DNA of 59,431 bases from a virus, in IMG/VR virus record IMGVR_UViG_3300043313_002478, positions 1-59,431 of that record. One strand, 5' to 3'. The notes beneath the pieces are model-generated. The model was given only the letters and a program-made list of their open reading frames with translations, did not search any database and was not told the DNA's origin. Below are positions 13,248 through 22,068 of the stretch, in pieces (positions within the stretch are counted from its first letter, which is position 1; the number at the start of each line of letters is the position of its first letter). The translations under genes were made by a program, and so were the position numbers.

Positions 13248-14210
13248 ATGGTCGCCGACAACGACCTCCTCCTCCCCGCCGGGCATGGGTTCCGGGCGCT
13301 CAACGCGCGCGAGTTGCGCGAACGCGATCACCTGCGTGACCTCCTCCTCGTGTGGGAACGCCCGCGCCGCCGGGGCGACCGTCGCTATGTGATGGGCGTG
13401 GACGTGGCCGATGGCTTGGGGCTCGATCGCAGCGTCATCGAGGTCGCGCGGATGGGCACGATCGAGGAGCCGGCCGAGCAGGTCGCCCAATACGTGTCGG
13501 ACCAAATCTCCCCACCTGGTCTCGCCTACATCGTCCAGGCGATTGGGAATTGGTACACCGACCCCGACGGCGTCCCCGCCTGCGCGATGATCGAGTGCAA
13601 CAACCATGGGCTCTCCACCCAGGACACGCTCCAGCTCCACCTGGGCTACACCCACTTCTACCGCTGGGAATACCTCGACGCCGACACCCCGGAGTCGCGG
13701 TTCTCGCGCAAAATTGGCTGGTACACCACCGATCGCACCCGGCCCATCATCCTGGACAAGTTCCGCACGGCGCTCTGCACGGTGGACCCCATCACGGGCC
13801 TGCGCGACTACGTCACCCACTCCTCGATGCTCCACGAGGAACTGCAGGACTTCCAGACGAACGGGGCGTTGTGGGAAGCGGAAGCCGCCGCCGGCGCGCA
13901 CGACGACTGCATCATGGCCGCGGCGATCGCCCACTACGGGTGTTGGCGCCTCCAGGCCGGGGAAACCGAGCCCATGGACGACCGGCGGCGCCGCGCGAGT
14001 GAACAGCAGGCGCGGCTGGCCGCCGAGGCCGTGCGTCAGGGCCGTGTGTTGGATAAAGCCGATTGGCGCAACACCCCCACCACCGCCGATGAAATGGCCT
14101 CCTACGTGGGGGATGAGCCCGAGGATTTGGATCAGCAACTGTTTGACCCGCGCCAGCTCCCCGAGCGCGACGTGGCGCGGCTATTGGACAGCCGCTTCGG
14201 TCGGGGGTAA
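13248..14210 (+). CDS. Large terminase, nuclease part
   Basis: 320 residues from an ATG that abuts the TAG of the ATPase part (TAGATG) in the same frame. RNase-H-like nuclease motifs: GVDVADG with D52 and D55, MIECNN with E116, and AHDDCIMA with D219/D220, the acidic set that cuts concatemeric DNA at the headful or cos end. The C-terminal 80 residues are charged and probably contact the portal. It may be made separately or by reading through the TAG. Confidence 0.8.
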   Translation: MVADNDLLLPAGHGFRALNARELRERDHLRDLLLVWERPRRRGDRRYVMGVDVADGLGLDRSVIEVARMGTIEEPAEQVAQYVSDQISPPGLAYIVQAIGNWYTDPDGVPACAMIECNNHGLSTQDTLQLHLGYTHFYRWEYLDADTPESRFSRKIGWYTTDRTRPIILDKFRTALCTVDPITGLRDYVTHSSMLHEELQDFQTNGALWEAEAAAGAHDDCIMAAAIAHYGCWRLQAGETEPMDDRRRRASEQQARLAAEAVRQGRVLDKADWRNTPTTADEMASYVGDEPEDLDQQLFDPRQLPERDVARLLDSRFGRG

Positions 14211-14213
14211 GGT
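14208..14213 (+). promoter_or_regulatory. Leaderless -10-like box TAAGGT
   Basis: TANNNT box ending six bases before ATG 14220, no Shine-Dalgarno site; it uses the TAA of the previous gene. Confidence 0.4.
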
Positions 14214-14219
14214 ACCCCT

Positions 14220-14402
14220 ATGCCCGGTATCCTCTGGCGTGTGCTGATTGCGGTGTTGGCCGTGTTGATCACCTTCGCGTTGATCCCGCCCGTCGCGCGC
14301 GTCATCGGCCTGACGCTCAACGCCGATGTGCTGTTGATCATCAAAATCTGCGTGGCGGGCCTCGCCGCGTTCTACATCCTCAAGGGGCGGTCGCCCGCCT
14401 AG
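14220..14402 (+). CDS. Small two-helix membrane protein
   Basis: 60 residues, almost entirely hydrophobic: helices at about 4-24 and 36-55, with a short polar turn and a basic C-terminus (KGRS). It lies between terminase and virion genes. Possible extra holin/antiholin or membrane peptide; role unknown. Confidence 0.5.
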   Translation: MPGILWRVLIAVLAVLITFALIPPVARVIGLTLNADVLLIIKICVAGLAAFYILKGRSPA

Positions 14403-14427
14403 TCCCCCTCGCTGGTCGCGTTTGTGT

Positions 14428-14433
14428 TACCCT
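14428..14433 (+). promoter_or_regulatory. Leaderless -10-like box TACCCT
   Basis: TANNNT box ending seven bases before ATG 14441; no Shine-Dalgarno site. Confidence 0.4.
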
Positions 14434-14440
14434 CCCGTCC

Positions 14441-14872
14441 ATGCGCGTGACCATCCCGGACGACGTCGCCGACACCTACGCCGCCTACGCCCAGCCTACC
14501 GGGCAGGCGCTCGACACGGTCGTGACCCAGCAGCTCAAGCGGTTCGCCCGCCTGGCCCCGTCCAAGCGCGCGATCGTGCTGGGCGCCGCGGCGATCGAGA
14601 CCCTCGAAGCGCGGTTGGGCGGGTTGCCCCTCCAGGATGATCAGGACCTCGTGGCTCGGGTCGCGCGCCTCGCCGGGGTGGCCTTCATGGGGCTCGACCT
14701 GCGCCTCTCGCCGGGCCAGCTCGACGAGCTGGTCACGCGCGCCGAGCGCCAAGGGAAATCCGTCGATCAGGTCATCCTCGATATCTGGGCGGTATTGGTC
14801 AACGAGTTCTTCTACGCGGGCGGGGGTGGCGAGGCGGTCGTCCCGGTGGGCGGGAAAGCGTCAGCCGCCTAA
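14441..14872 (+). CDS. Hypothetical helical protein
   Basis: 143 residues. The N-terminus (RVTIPDDVADTYAAYA) resembles a ribbon-helix-helix-type strand and helix. The rest is helical, with LSPGQLDELVTRAERQGKSVDQVI matching the L-x-x-x-A-x-x-x-G-x-x-x-x-x-L-I pattern of such DNA-binding folds. It may be a small regulator or a virion assembly factor between terminase and portal. Confidence 0.45.
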   Translation: MRVTIPDDVADTYAAYAQPTGQALDTVVTQQLKRFARLAPSKRAIVLGAAAIETLEARLGGLPLQDDQDLVARVARLAGVAFMGLDLRLSPGQLDELVTRAERQGKSVDQVILDIWAVLVNEFFYAGGGGEAVVPVGGKASAA

Positions 14873-14875
14873 CCC

Positions 14876-15355
14876 ATGCCCCTCCATGATTTTTTCTGTG
14901 CGCCGTGCCGGGTGGTGATTGTCGACCACTTCGTGCCGGTCCACCTCCGCGCCAGCGAGGCCCCGCCGTCCTGCCCGAAGTGCGGCGCGGCCGCCTCGTG
15001 GTACCCCGCCGTCGGCGCCATCGACGCCAAGGAACCCTTCCAGCAATTCCACGTCCAGGTCCTCCAGCGTGACGGCACCCACAAGGACGTCACGGTGGGG
15101 TCCCTCACGCAGATGCGGAAGTTGGAGCGCGAATCCGAACAGGCCCATCGCAACGGCGAAGGTCAGCCCATGCGCTTCCGGATGTGGTCGCAGGATCGCT
15201 CCAACGGCGACGTCAACACCTTCGGCCCTGACCCCGGCCAGCGTCCCGACCCGACGTGGCTGAAAACGCGCGGTCGCGGCTCTCGCGTGACCGATGGCGA
15301 CCGCGCCTATGGCCCCGGCGTGAACGACTCCAACACCTCCCCCATCCCCGAATAA
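14876..15355 (+). CDS. FmdB-like zinc-ribbon protein
   Basis: 159 residues. N-terminal ribbon: FFCAPC at 6-11 and SCPKCGA at about 32-38, with an aromatic start (LHDFFC), the layout of the FmdB/putative regulatory zinc-ribbon family often seen near phage packaging genes. The rest is polar and charged, without known domains. It could bind nucleic acid or act in head assembly. Confidence 0.6.
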   Translation: MPLHDFFCAPCRVVIVDHFVPVHLRASEAPPSCPKCGAAASWYPAVGAIDAKEPFQQFHVQVLQRDGTHKDVTVGSLTQMRKLERESEQAHRNGEGQPMRFRMWSQDRSNGDVNTFGPDPGQRPDPTWLKTRGRGSRVTDGDRAYGPGVNDSNTSPIPE

Positions 15356-15368
15356 CCCGCGAGTAGCG

Positions 15369-15374
15369 TAAACT
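15369..15374 (+). promoter_or_regulatory. Leaderless -10-like box TAAACT
   Basis: TANNNT box ending eight bases before the portal ATG (15383), no Shine-Dalgarno site. Confidence 0.4.
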
Positions 15375-15382
15375 CCCTCCCC

Positions 15383-17515
15383 ATGGGCGTGGACTTCACC
15401 GACTCCGGGATCGCGGGGCTCCCCCCGATGACCATCGAGACCCTCTCCAAGGGGGGTGACCCCCGGGTGCTGGGGTGGATCCGCGAGGCGGTCCAGGAGG
15501 GCGACCGGATCAACCGCTCCGACCCCTCGTATGACCAGATGGAAGTCGGCGCGCAATACGTCTCGGGCAACCAGTCCATCGACCCGGCCAACGCGGCGAT
15601 CAAGTCCCCTACCTACATCCCGGGGCTCCAACTCAACGAGTCCCGCAAAGCGATGCAGGGGCACGTCTCGGCGCTGACCGACATCAAGCCCCTGTTCGCC
15701 TACAAGTCGATGAACCCGGCGTTCGCCCTCCAAGCCGATTTGGTGAACAAGTTGACCGTCGCGTGGTGGATCACCCGCATGGTCGATATCACCCTCGGCG
15801 ACGTGGTGAAGTACGCCTGGGCCATGGGCACCGGGGACATGGTGGACGACTGGTCCCCCACGGCTTCGCCCACCGGGGATTGCGTCGTGTCCGCGCGCGA
15901 CCCCCGCGATACCCTCCCGATCCGCCCGGCGACCCACTCCTCCTCGGTTCAGGACTGGGAAGGGGTGGTGTTCCGCGAGGCGCACACGGTGAACGTGTTG
16001 CGGGGGTTGTACCCGACCCTCGCCGGGGGCTTCCGCCCGACCACCGACTCCCTCCTGAACACCCTCATGGGGCGCTGGAAACAGTACGCCATGCGGTTCG
16101 TCTCGCCGGCGGCCGACACCCTCTCGGGGCTCGATATCCCCGCGGCCGCCTCGCGCGTGCGATCCGGGGAATGCCTCCTCTACAAGACCTACCTGACCGA
16201 TCGCTCCCGGAACCTGACCCAGAAGGACATCCCCATGGGCACGCCCGGGGCGACCTGGTCCTACGTGGTCAAGCCGGGTGGGTATCTCTACCCCTATAAA
16301 CGGCTGATCGTCGCCACGCCCGACATGCTGGTGTATGACGGCCCCAGCCCCTACTGGCATGGGCAGTTCCCCGTGTCGCGGTTGAAGCTGTGGTCACTCC
16401 CGTGGCAGTTCCTGGGCATCCCGGCGCTCAATGACCTCCGCCCGGTGCAGGACGGGATCAACACCACCGCGCAGGATTTGATGCTCGGGATCCGCAAGTG
16501 GATGGACCCGGCGGTGTCGTATGACCGCAGCGCCGTGTCCGAAACCTTCATGCGCCTGTTCGACCCGCGCCGCACCGGCCAGAAGGTCAAACTCACCCAG
16601 ATGGGGGTGGAGCGGGGGTTCAAAATTCACGAGGGCCCCGCGCCGCAGGTGTTGGCCATCGCGCTCCAGACCCTGATTTACCTGCAGTCGCAATTCGCCG
16701 ACAAATCCGGCACGCCCAACCTGCAGCAGTTGATGGAACTCCGGCAATTGCCTGGGGCCGAGACCATCCAACGCTACTGGGAGGCCCTGACCCCCGAGTT
16801 GCGCCAGGAGGGCCGCCAGGTCGAGTCCTTCATGCGCGACACGGCCGAGCGCCTCAAGACCCTGCGCTTCCAGTTCGAGTCGAACGCCAAGCGGGTGGCG
16901 ATCCTCGGTGACGCCGGCCAGCTCCTCCAGGACTTCGACTTCGAGCCGTCGGCGATGGTCCCGGCGATGCAGCAGGGCGACCCGGGCTACCAGCCCGATT
17001 TGGACGCCTCGCTCCCGCGGCACGAGCGCGCGAAGGCGTTCCACAAAACGATTATTTTCACCCTCGCGCCCAACTCCATCCTCTCGATGAACGCCACCGA
17101 GGGGAAGATGCTGCGGTTGCAACTCGCGCGCGGGGGGATGTACGACTTCTGGTCCCTCTGCGAGTCGCTCGAAATCCCCAACGTGGGCGCGCCGCCGGCG
17201 ATTATGCTCCCGCCCCTCGACCCGGCGAAGGCCAAGGCCGAAATCGAGCAGATGATGCTCCTGCCGGGCGGCGCCGCCCAGTTGATGGGCAAGTACTCCA
17301 TCGACCCGATGACCGGGGCCATTCTCGAACAGCGCATCCCCAACACCGTTACCGAGCGGCTGATCGCCCAGCAACAGTTGGGCCTCGGCATGACCGAATC
17401 GCCCGCCGGCCGCAAGGCCAGTGGCCAGGCCCCGCCGCAGATGGAACAGAAGTCCGACGGCCGCACCACGGTAACCGAATCCAAGCACGAGCCGGGTCCG
17501 AACAGCGATCGCTAA
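15383..17515 (+). CDS. Portal protein (P22-like)
   Basis: 710 residues, the length of P22-type portals. It would form the 12-subunit ring at the capsid vertex through which DNA enters and leaves and to which terminase and tail proteins bind. Supporting features: an early helical region with polar repeats, a central segment rich in Trp/Pro (LWSLPWQFLGIPALNDLRPVQ) typical of portal wing/stem, a long helical C-terminal half and a disordered Gln/Lys/Ser-rich tail. It follows terminase and precedes scaffold and capsid genes, the canonical order. Confidence 0.85.
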   Translation: MGVDFTDSGIAGLPPMTIETLSKGGDPRVLGWIREAVQEGDRINRSDPSYDQMEVGAQYVSGNQSIDPANAAIKSPTYIPGLQLNESRKAMQGHVSALTDIKPLFAYKSMNPAFALQADLVNKLTVAWWITRMVDITLGDVVKYAWAMGTGDMVDDWSPTASPTGDCVVSARDPRDTLPIRPATHSSSVQDWEGVVFREAHTVNVLRGLYPTLAGGFRPTTDSLLNTLMGRWKQYAMRFVSPAADTLSGLDIPAAASRVRSGECLLYKTYLTDRSRNLTQKDIPMGTPGATWSYVVKPGGYLYPYKRLIVATPDMLVYDGPSPYWHGQFPVSRLKLWSLPWQFLGIPALNDLRPVQDGINTTAQDLMLGIRKWMDPAVSYDRSAVSETFMRLFDPRRTGQKVKLTQMGVERGFKIHEGPAPQVLAIALQTLIYLQSQFADKSGTPNLQQLMELRQLPGAETIQRYWEALTPELRQEGRQVESFMRDTAERLKTLRFQFESNAKRVAILGDAGQLLQDFDFEPSAMVPAMQQGDPGYQPDLDASLPRHERAKAFHKTIIFTLAPNSILSMNATEGKMLRLQLARGGMYDFWSLCESLEIPNVGAPPAIMLPPLDPAKAKAEIEQMMLLPGGAAQLMGKYSIDPMTGAILEQRIPNTVTERLIAQQQLGLGMTESPAGRKASGQAPPQMEQKSDGRTTVTESKHEPGPNSDR

Positions 17516-17527
17516 CCCCACCCTCGG

Positions 17528-17547
17528 GTGTGTCCAACTTGACACAC
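17528..17547. promoter_or_regulatory. Fourth TGTGTC-N6-GACACA operator, with promoter
   Basis: GTGTGTC (17528-17534) and GACACAC (17541-17547) are perfect arms around CAACTT. TTGACA (17539-17544) is followed after 18 bases by CACACT (17563-17568), then eight bases to ATG 17577. The same palindrome controls the region 7975-8236, about 9 kb away. Confidence 0.6.
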
Positions 17548-17576
17548 GCGGGGGTTCTCCTCCACACTCTCGTCCC

Positions 17577-17651
17577 ATGGCGAAGCGCAAGGGTTCCAAG
17601 CTGGTCAAGCCGGTGACGAAGGGTCGTCCGATGACCTCGTCCTGCCGGTAA
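17577..17651 (+). CDS. 24-residue basic peptide
   Basis: ATG 17577 to TAA 17651, placed eight bases after a -10-like CACACT box and an operator palindrome. Nine of the residues are Lys or Arg (AKRKGSKLVKPVTKGRP), with one Cys. Too short to judge by itself, but it has its own promoter and sits in an otherwise empty gap after the portal. Confidence 0.4.
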   Translation: MAKRKGSKLVKPVTKGRPMTSSCR

Positions 17652-17662
17652 CGAGGTCCCCC

Positions 17663-17830
17663 ATGGCTGTGGGCAAGATGGATCAACCGACGGGTCCCTC
17701 CGGGATCCTCTCCTCCTCGCGCCCCCAATCCAAGGCGGGTGGGAAATCGACCGTGCCCAGCAAACCCGGGTTCCTCAAGTCCCCGGGCGCGAAGATGCCC
17801 GCGGCCTCGAAGCGGATGGGCCGGCGCTAG
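17663..17830 (+). CDS. Small basic low-complexity protein (55 aa)
   Basis: 55 codons from ATG 17663. Ser/Pro/Gly/Lys-rich, without predicted structure, ending in KRMGRR; the TAG abuts the next ATG (TAGATG). Basic and disordered small proteins between portal and scaffold may act in head assembly or DNA condensation, but nothing specific is shown. Confidence 0.45.
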   Translation: MAVGKMDQPTGPSGILSSSRPQSKAGGKSTVPSKPGFLKSPGAKMPAASKRMGRR

Positions 17831-18229
17831 ATGGCCACGATGCCCCCGCCGGTTGGTGGAATCGGCGGCGCCTCTCCATTGGACGGCCCGCCCCCGAACC
17901 CCGCGACCGAAACCGGGATGAACCCCGGCACCCCCATGTCGGCCATGGCTGGCCAGGGCGCGCTCGACCCGGCGTCCCTGCCCCCCGATGTCCTTTCTGG
18001 CATCCTGCAGGCGGGCGAGAAGATGTCCACCATGCTCGATGCGTTGGCCCAAGCCACTCCGGCCTTTGCCCCGGATTGGGCCGCAGCGAAGAACGCGCTG
18101 CTGTCGGCACTGGCGAAGGTCGCCTCGACAGGCGCGCCCCCTGCGTCACCGTTTTCCGCCGGCCCCAACTTTCCGGGCGGCGGGACCGATCGCGGGGGGA
18201 TGCCGCTGGCGTCGGGGGGCCAGAGTTAA
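17831..18229 (+). CDS. Hypothetical Pro/Gly/Ala-rich protein
   Basis: 132 residues; ATG directly after the previous TAG. Disordered Pro/Gly/Met-rich N-terminal 50 residues, a helical centre (VLSGILQAGEKMSTMLDALAQATPAF), and a Gly/Ser-rich end. Position between portal and scaffold suggests a minor head protein. Confidence 0.5.
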   Translation: MATMPPPVGGIGGASPLDGPPPNPATETGMNPGTPMSAMAGQGALDPASLPPDVLSGILQAGEKMSTMLDALAQATPAFAPDWAAAKNALLSALAKVASTGAPPASPFSAGPNFPGGGTDRGGMPLASGGQS

Positions 18230-18244
18230 GTAGGTAGGGACCCC

Positions 18245-18991
18245 ATGGCTGGACGCACGGAAGCAGGACAGGCTTTCATCAACGAACTCTTGGCGCGCAT
18301 CCCCGAGGATCGGCGCGGCGCGGTGGCGGAGGCGATGAACGCCGCCCCCGACGCGATCAACTTCCTCGGCGATGGCGCCCTCCGCCAGTCCGAGTTCTCA
18401 CGCAAGATGGAACAGGTGCAGAAGGACCACACGGCCCTGACCGCGTGGTACGAGGAAAACCAGGCGCTTCTGGAGCGTGGACGGCTTGCCACCACGTCGC
18501 CCGTGATCACGCCGGTCACCCCGACCACCCCCGCGACCCCTTCATTCGGGCAGAAGGACGTCGAAGGCATTCTCAATCAACGCGAGTTGTCGTACGCGCA
18601 GGTCACCGCGCAAATGACGACCCTCGCTTCTCGGCATCTCCACGAATTCGGAGAGGTGCTCGACGTCTCGACCCTGATCAACGACCCCAAGGTGGGGCAG
18701 CTCGGGCTCGAAGGGGTGTACCGCGAGAAGTTTGCCCCGCGGTACGCGGAGAAGGCAGCCAAGGTCCAGTCGGCCGCCATCGAAACCGAGGTCCAGAAGC
18801 GTCTGGGGGAGGAGCGGGCCAAGTCGGCCCAGTTCCCCTTCCCGACCGGACCCCGCGACCCCATGGACGTCTCGCCGCTCGAAACGCTGGAAGCCGAACA
18901 GCAGAAAGCCGAGTCCCCCCGTGGGCCGTCCGTCCAAGAGATGGCGGACGCCTACACGGCGGCGGTCTCGAAGCGGTACGGGATCCAGTAA
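18245..18991 (+). CDS. Putative capsid scaffolding protein
   Basis: 248 residues directly upstream of the major capsid gene, the usual place for scaffold. Helical and charged: an N-terminal helix pair (EAGQAFINELLARIPEDRRG), a coiled-coil-like segment (QSEFSRKMEQVQKDHTALTA), a Thr/Pro linker (TPVTPTTPATP), then a long helix with many Glu/Lys and a short basic C-terminus (SKRYGIQ) such as scaffolds use to bind coat protein. No protease motif seen. Confidence 0.65.
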   Translation: MAGRTEAGQAFINELLARIPEDRRGAVAEAMNAAPDAINFLGDGALRQSEFSRKMEQVQKDHTALTAWYEENQALLERGRLATTSPVITPVTPTTPATPSFGQKDVEGILNQRELSYAQVTAQMTTLASRHLHEFGEVLDVSTLINDPKVGQLGLEGVYREKFAPRYAEKAAKVQSAAIETEVQKRLGEERAKSAQFPFPTGPRDPMDVSPLETLEAEQQKAESPRGPSVQEMADAYTAAVSKRYGIQ

Positions 18992-19023
18992 CCCCGTCCG
19001 CCGTCGGTCCGTAGGAGGCCCCA

Positions 19024-20070
19024 GTGGCGATTCAGTTCGACGAAGTCAACACGGTTGCGACCAAGCAGATCCAGCCGGGGATCGTTGACAACTACTTCAA
19101 GGCGGGCCCCCTCATGGCCTACCTCAAGAAGCGGTTCAACCGGAAGTGGACGGGTCCACTCATCCAGGAGAACTACGAATACAAGGCGATGACCGGCGGC
19201 GCCTACAAGAAGGGCACCGCGTTCAACACGCTCCGCGCCCAGACGCGCTCCGGGATCATCTTCACCCCGCGCTACTACGAGGTGAACATCACGGAGTTCC
19301 TGGAGGACCTCGAAGTCGAGATGGCGGGTCCCACGGCGATGTTCTCCGTCCTCAAGGCGGACATGGCCAACGCCGCGCTGACGATGTCGGCCATGCTCGA
19401 AATCGACCTCTTCCGCAACGGCCAGAACGTCGGGGGCAACGACCGTACGGCCCACCTCAACGGCCTGGAAGAGGCCCTGACCAACGGGGTGGACACCACG
19501 TGGACGGGCGCGACCTTCCCCTCCTACGGTGGACAGACCCGCACGGACGTCAGCCCCGCGCTGAACTCCCCGACGGGCCTCATCGCGGCCTCGGTCACCA
19601 CGACGTCGTTCCGGATGCTGGAGCACTCGTTCCAGTCGTGCTGCATCGGCGCCGAGCGGCCCAAGCTGGGCCTCACGACCCTGCGCGAGATGGGCTTCAT
19701 CGCCGAGACCTTCACGCCCCAGCAGAAGATCGACGTGCTGGACCCGGAAATCAACTGGCCGGGCATGAAGTTCAACACGGCGACGATCGTCCAGTCGAAC
19801 TACTGCCCCGGGCAGGACGGCGTGAACGACGCCCAGCTCGGCAACTACAACAACAGCTCGGAAACCTTCTGGTGGCTGAACCCCGGCCCCACGGGTGATG
19901 ACGCCTACATGCGCCTCTACATCGCGCAGTCGCCGAAGTTCGCGTTCGGCTTCACGGGCTTCAAGGGCGCGCGTGACGACAACCAGGTGAGCGGCCAGGT
20001 GCTGTTCGCCGGCAACTTCGTGGACCGGGCCCCGCGGCTGTCGCGCGGCCTCTACGGCCTCACCAAGTAA
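19024..20070 (+). CDS. Major capsid protein
   Basis: 348 residues, GTG start with GTAGGAGG upstream. The size, the order portal-scaffold-this gene, and the pattern of an N-terminal arm, a spine-type helix (AMFSVLKADMANAALTMSAMLEIDLFR) and beta-rich P and A domains fit an HK97-fold coat protein. No propeptide is evident. It would build the icosahedral head with the proteins at 20108 and 20699 as possible decoration. Confidence 0.75.
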   Translation: MAIQFDEVNTVATKQIQPGIVDNYFKAGPLMAYLKKRFNRKWTGPLIQENYEYKAMTGGAYKKGTAFNTLRAQTRSGIIFTPRYYEVNITEFLEDLEVEMAGPTAMFSVLKADMANAALTMSAMLEIDLFRNGQNVGGNDRTAHLNGLEEALTNGVDTTWTGATFPSYGGQTRTDVSPALNSPTGLIAASVTTTSFRMLEHSFQSCCIGAERPKLGLTTLREMGFIAETFTPQQKIDVLDPEINWPGMKFNTATIVQSNYCPGQDGVNDAQLGNYNNSSETFWWLNPGPTGDDAYMRLYIAQSPKFAFGFTGFKGARDDNQVSGQVLFAGNFVDRAPRLSRGLYGLTK

Positions 20071-20107
20071 GCCCACGCGGTTAGCACACTAGGATCAGGA
20101 GGATCGC

Positions 20108-20629
20108 GTGCCGAACAACATCGACCAACAGACCCCGTATCTCCAGTCGGGGAACCCGCGCACCGAGAACCGGCTCCCCGATAACTACTCGGCGGGCCAG
20201 CTCGGGTCGCGTTTCACGTTCGTGGACACGACGGTGTCCCCCAACCGCGCGAAGGGCTACCAGTTGGTGCAGGCGGATTCCGTCCTGTCCACGGCGACCT
20301 TCGAGGGCGCGGTCGCGTGGTGGGTCAACCGGGCGGCTTACACCGTCACGACGGACCCGGCCAACCGGGGCCAGATCGCCGGCGTGTTCCAGACGATCGT
20401 CACCGCGGGGTACATCTGCTGCGTCCAGCAGAGCGGTCCCTCGACGGTGAAGGTCACCACGGGCACCCCAGCGGTCACGGGCAACTTTGCCGTGCCGTCG
20501 GCCACCGCCGCGACCGCGGATGCCATCGCGCTCGGCACCGCGGCCACGCACCCGATTCTGGGCCTGTTCCAGAGCGTGGCGACCGACAACTTCGCCACGG
20601 TCGAGCTGCAGGTTCCGGGTCAGCCCTAA
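20108..20629 (+). CDS. Putative capsid decoration protein
   Basis: 173 residues, GTG start with AGGAGG upstream. Beta-rich, with the motif GQIAGVFQTIVTAGYICCVQQSG followed by V-K-V-T, a pattern common in small phage proteins located right after the major capsid gene, often head-decoration trimers. Two adjacent cysteines (ICC) are notable. The role is inferred from position and fold pattern. Confidence 0.5.
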   Translation: MPNNIDQQTPYLQSGNPRTENRLPDNYSAGQLGSRFTFVDTTVSPNRAKGYQLVQADSVLSTATFEGAVAWWVNRAAYTVTTDPANRGQIAGVFQTIVTAGYICCVQQSGPSTVKVTTGTPAVTGNFAVPSATAATADAIALGTAATHPILGLFQSVATDNFATVELQVPGQP

Positions 20630-20698
20630 CGAGGTCGGGGCTGGGGGGATGGACCCCTCGGCCCCGTCCCTCTCCACCGTTTTCAGGAGACGCGTACC

Positions 20699-20998
20699 AT
20701 GACGCTCGACCTCTCCGTCGCGCCGGCGGATCTCGGCGCTACCGTCCGTCGCCAGGTGGTGACCTACACGGGCCCCGTGTTGTACGCCACCGGCGGCGAT
20801 GCGGTCACCCCGAACGATGTGCGAATGGGCAAAATCTTCGCCGTCCTCGGGCTGACGATCACCAACGGCACCCTCACCTACATCGGCTGGTTTGACGCGG
20901 AGAACCTCAAGATCATGTGGTTCGACATGGCCGGCGCCCAAGTCGGGGCCGTCGACCTCTCCACGTTCACCGGTCGGCTCGAATTCGTCGGGGTCTAA
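20699..20998 (+). CDS. Small virion-associated protein
   Basis: 99 residues from ATG 20699 with AGGAGA upstream. All-beta appearance (VVTYTGPVLYATGG, IFAVLGLTITNGTLTYIGWFD) typical of short head or tail accessory proteins. No enzymatic motif. Follows the decoration gene. Confidence 0.5.
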   Translation: MTLDLSVAPADLGATVRRQVVTYTGPVLYATGGDAVTPNDVRMGKIFAVLGLTITNGTLTYIGWFDAENLKIMWFDMAGAQVGAVDLSTFTGRLEFVGV

Positions 20999-21060
20999 CC
21001 ACCTGGTCGAGGACGGGGCGGTGGTGGGGAATCCTCCCTGCCATCGCCTGTGTTCTCTGC

Positions 21061-21066
21061 TACCCT
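21061..21066 (+). promoter_or_regulatory. Leaderless -10-like box TACCCT
   Basis: TANNNT box ending six bases before ATG 21073; no Shine-Dalgarno site. Confidence 0.4.
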
Positions 21067-21072
21067 CCTCCC

Positions 21073-22041
21073 ATGACCTGGGGCGACCTCTGTAACACCG
21101 TGCGGTTGTCGGTGCCCAACGCGCCGCCCTTCCTCATTCAACGCTGGTTGAAACGGGTGATGAACGACCTGGCGGACCGCCGCCAGTGGTCGTGGCAGTT
21201 GGTCCAGGGGCAACTCACGTGGGGCGACTCGCGGGTGTTCACCGCCACGGTGACCATTGGCTCGGCCACAGTGACCTCGGCCGCCCAGTTTGTCGCGGGG
21301 GATGTGGGGCGCAGCTTCGCCGTCGGGACCTACCCCCTCTACACGATTATTGGGTTCACCGACGCGTCCACCGTCACCCTGGACATGCCCTACTACGGCA
21401 CCACCTCGGGGTCGGTCGATGACGCCAGCATTCTCGACGCCTACGCGGTGATGCCCGCCAACTTTGAAAACTTCGTGGCCATCCTCGACCCGACTAACCA
21501 GCGCATGGTGCCGTGGTGGGGGACGCAAATGGAGATGGACACGATCGACCCCGTGCGGATGGCGACCGGAGGCACCCCCCGGTTGTTGTGCAGCGCCTCG
21601 CCCAGTGTCGACCCGGCCACCCTCGGCCAAACCCGGTACGAGTACTACCCCAAACCCAACGCGATTGGCGCGCTCCAGTACTACGCCAAGCTGCTGCCGT
21701 TTACCCTCGCGCTCGATGAGGACCTCCCCATCGGCATCGCCGCGCGCGCGGATATCCTCGAACTCGGCGCGCTCATGCACGCGGCCAAGTGGCCCGGGAC
21801 CGTCGACCTCAAGAACCCCTATTTCAACATCGGCCTGGCCCAGTCGCTCCGCGGCGACTACGAATCCGGGTGCCAGCAACTCGACATCCGCGACGACGAT
21901 CGCTATCAGCAATCCATCGACAACCTCCCGTGGCAGCGGTGGAGCGCCTGGGGCTGGGCGTACGACACGCACTTCCTCCAGTCGACCGACGCGACCGTCG
22001 GGGCCTACTTCGGGTATCTTGGAGCCGGCTGGGGTCGGTGA
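21073..22041 (+). CDS. Head-tail connector or tail accessory protein
   Basis: 322 residues from ATG 21073. Helical start (PPFLIQRWLKRVMNDLADRRQW) and end (ARADILELGALMHAAKWPG) flank an inserted beta domain (TVTIGSATVTSAAQFV ... STVTLDMPYYG) of a kind often placed inside phage connector proteins. P22 gp4-like tail accessory factors have the same helical shell and bind the portal bottom. Position after the head genes fits a connector ring. Confidence 0.55.
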   Translation: MTWGDLCNTVRLSVPNAPPFLIQRWLKRVMNDLADRRQWSWQLVQGQLTWGDSRVFTATVTIGSATVTSAAQFVAGDVGRSFAVGTYPLYTIIGFTDASTVTLDMPYYGTTSGSVDDASILDAYAVMPANFENFVAILDPTNQRMVPWWGTQMEMDTIDPVRMATGGTPRLLCSASPSVDPATLGQTRYEYYPKPNAIGALQYYAKLLPFTLALDEDLPIGIAARADILELGALMHAAKWPGTVDLKNPYFNIGLAQSLRGDYESGCQQLDIRDDDRYQQSIDNLPWQRWSAWGWAYDTHFLQSTDATVGAYFGYLGAGWGR

Positions 22042-22068
22042 TACACTCCCCCGCCAAGGAGTTTGACC

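Noticed and set aside
11478-14138. An 886-residue minus-strand frame opposite the terminase
   Set aside because: Runs antisense through clear terminase motifs; composition typical of GC-driven spurious frames.
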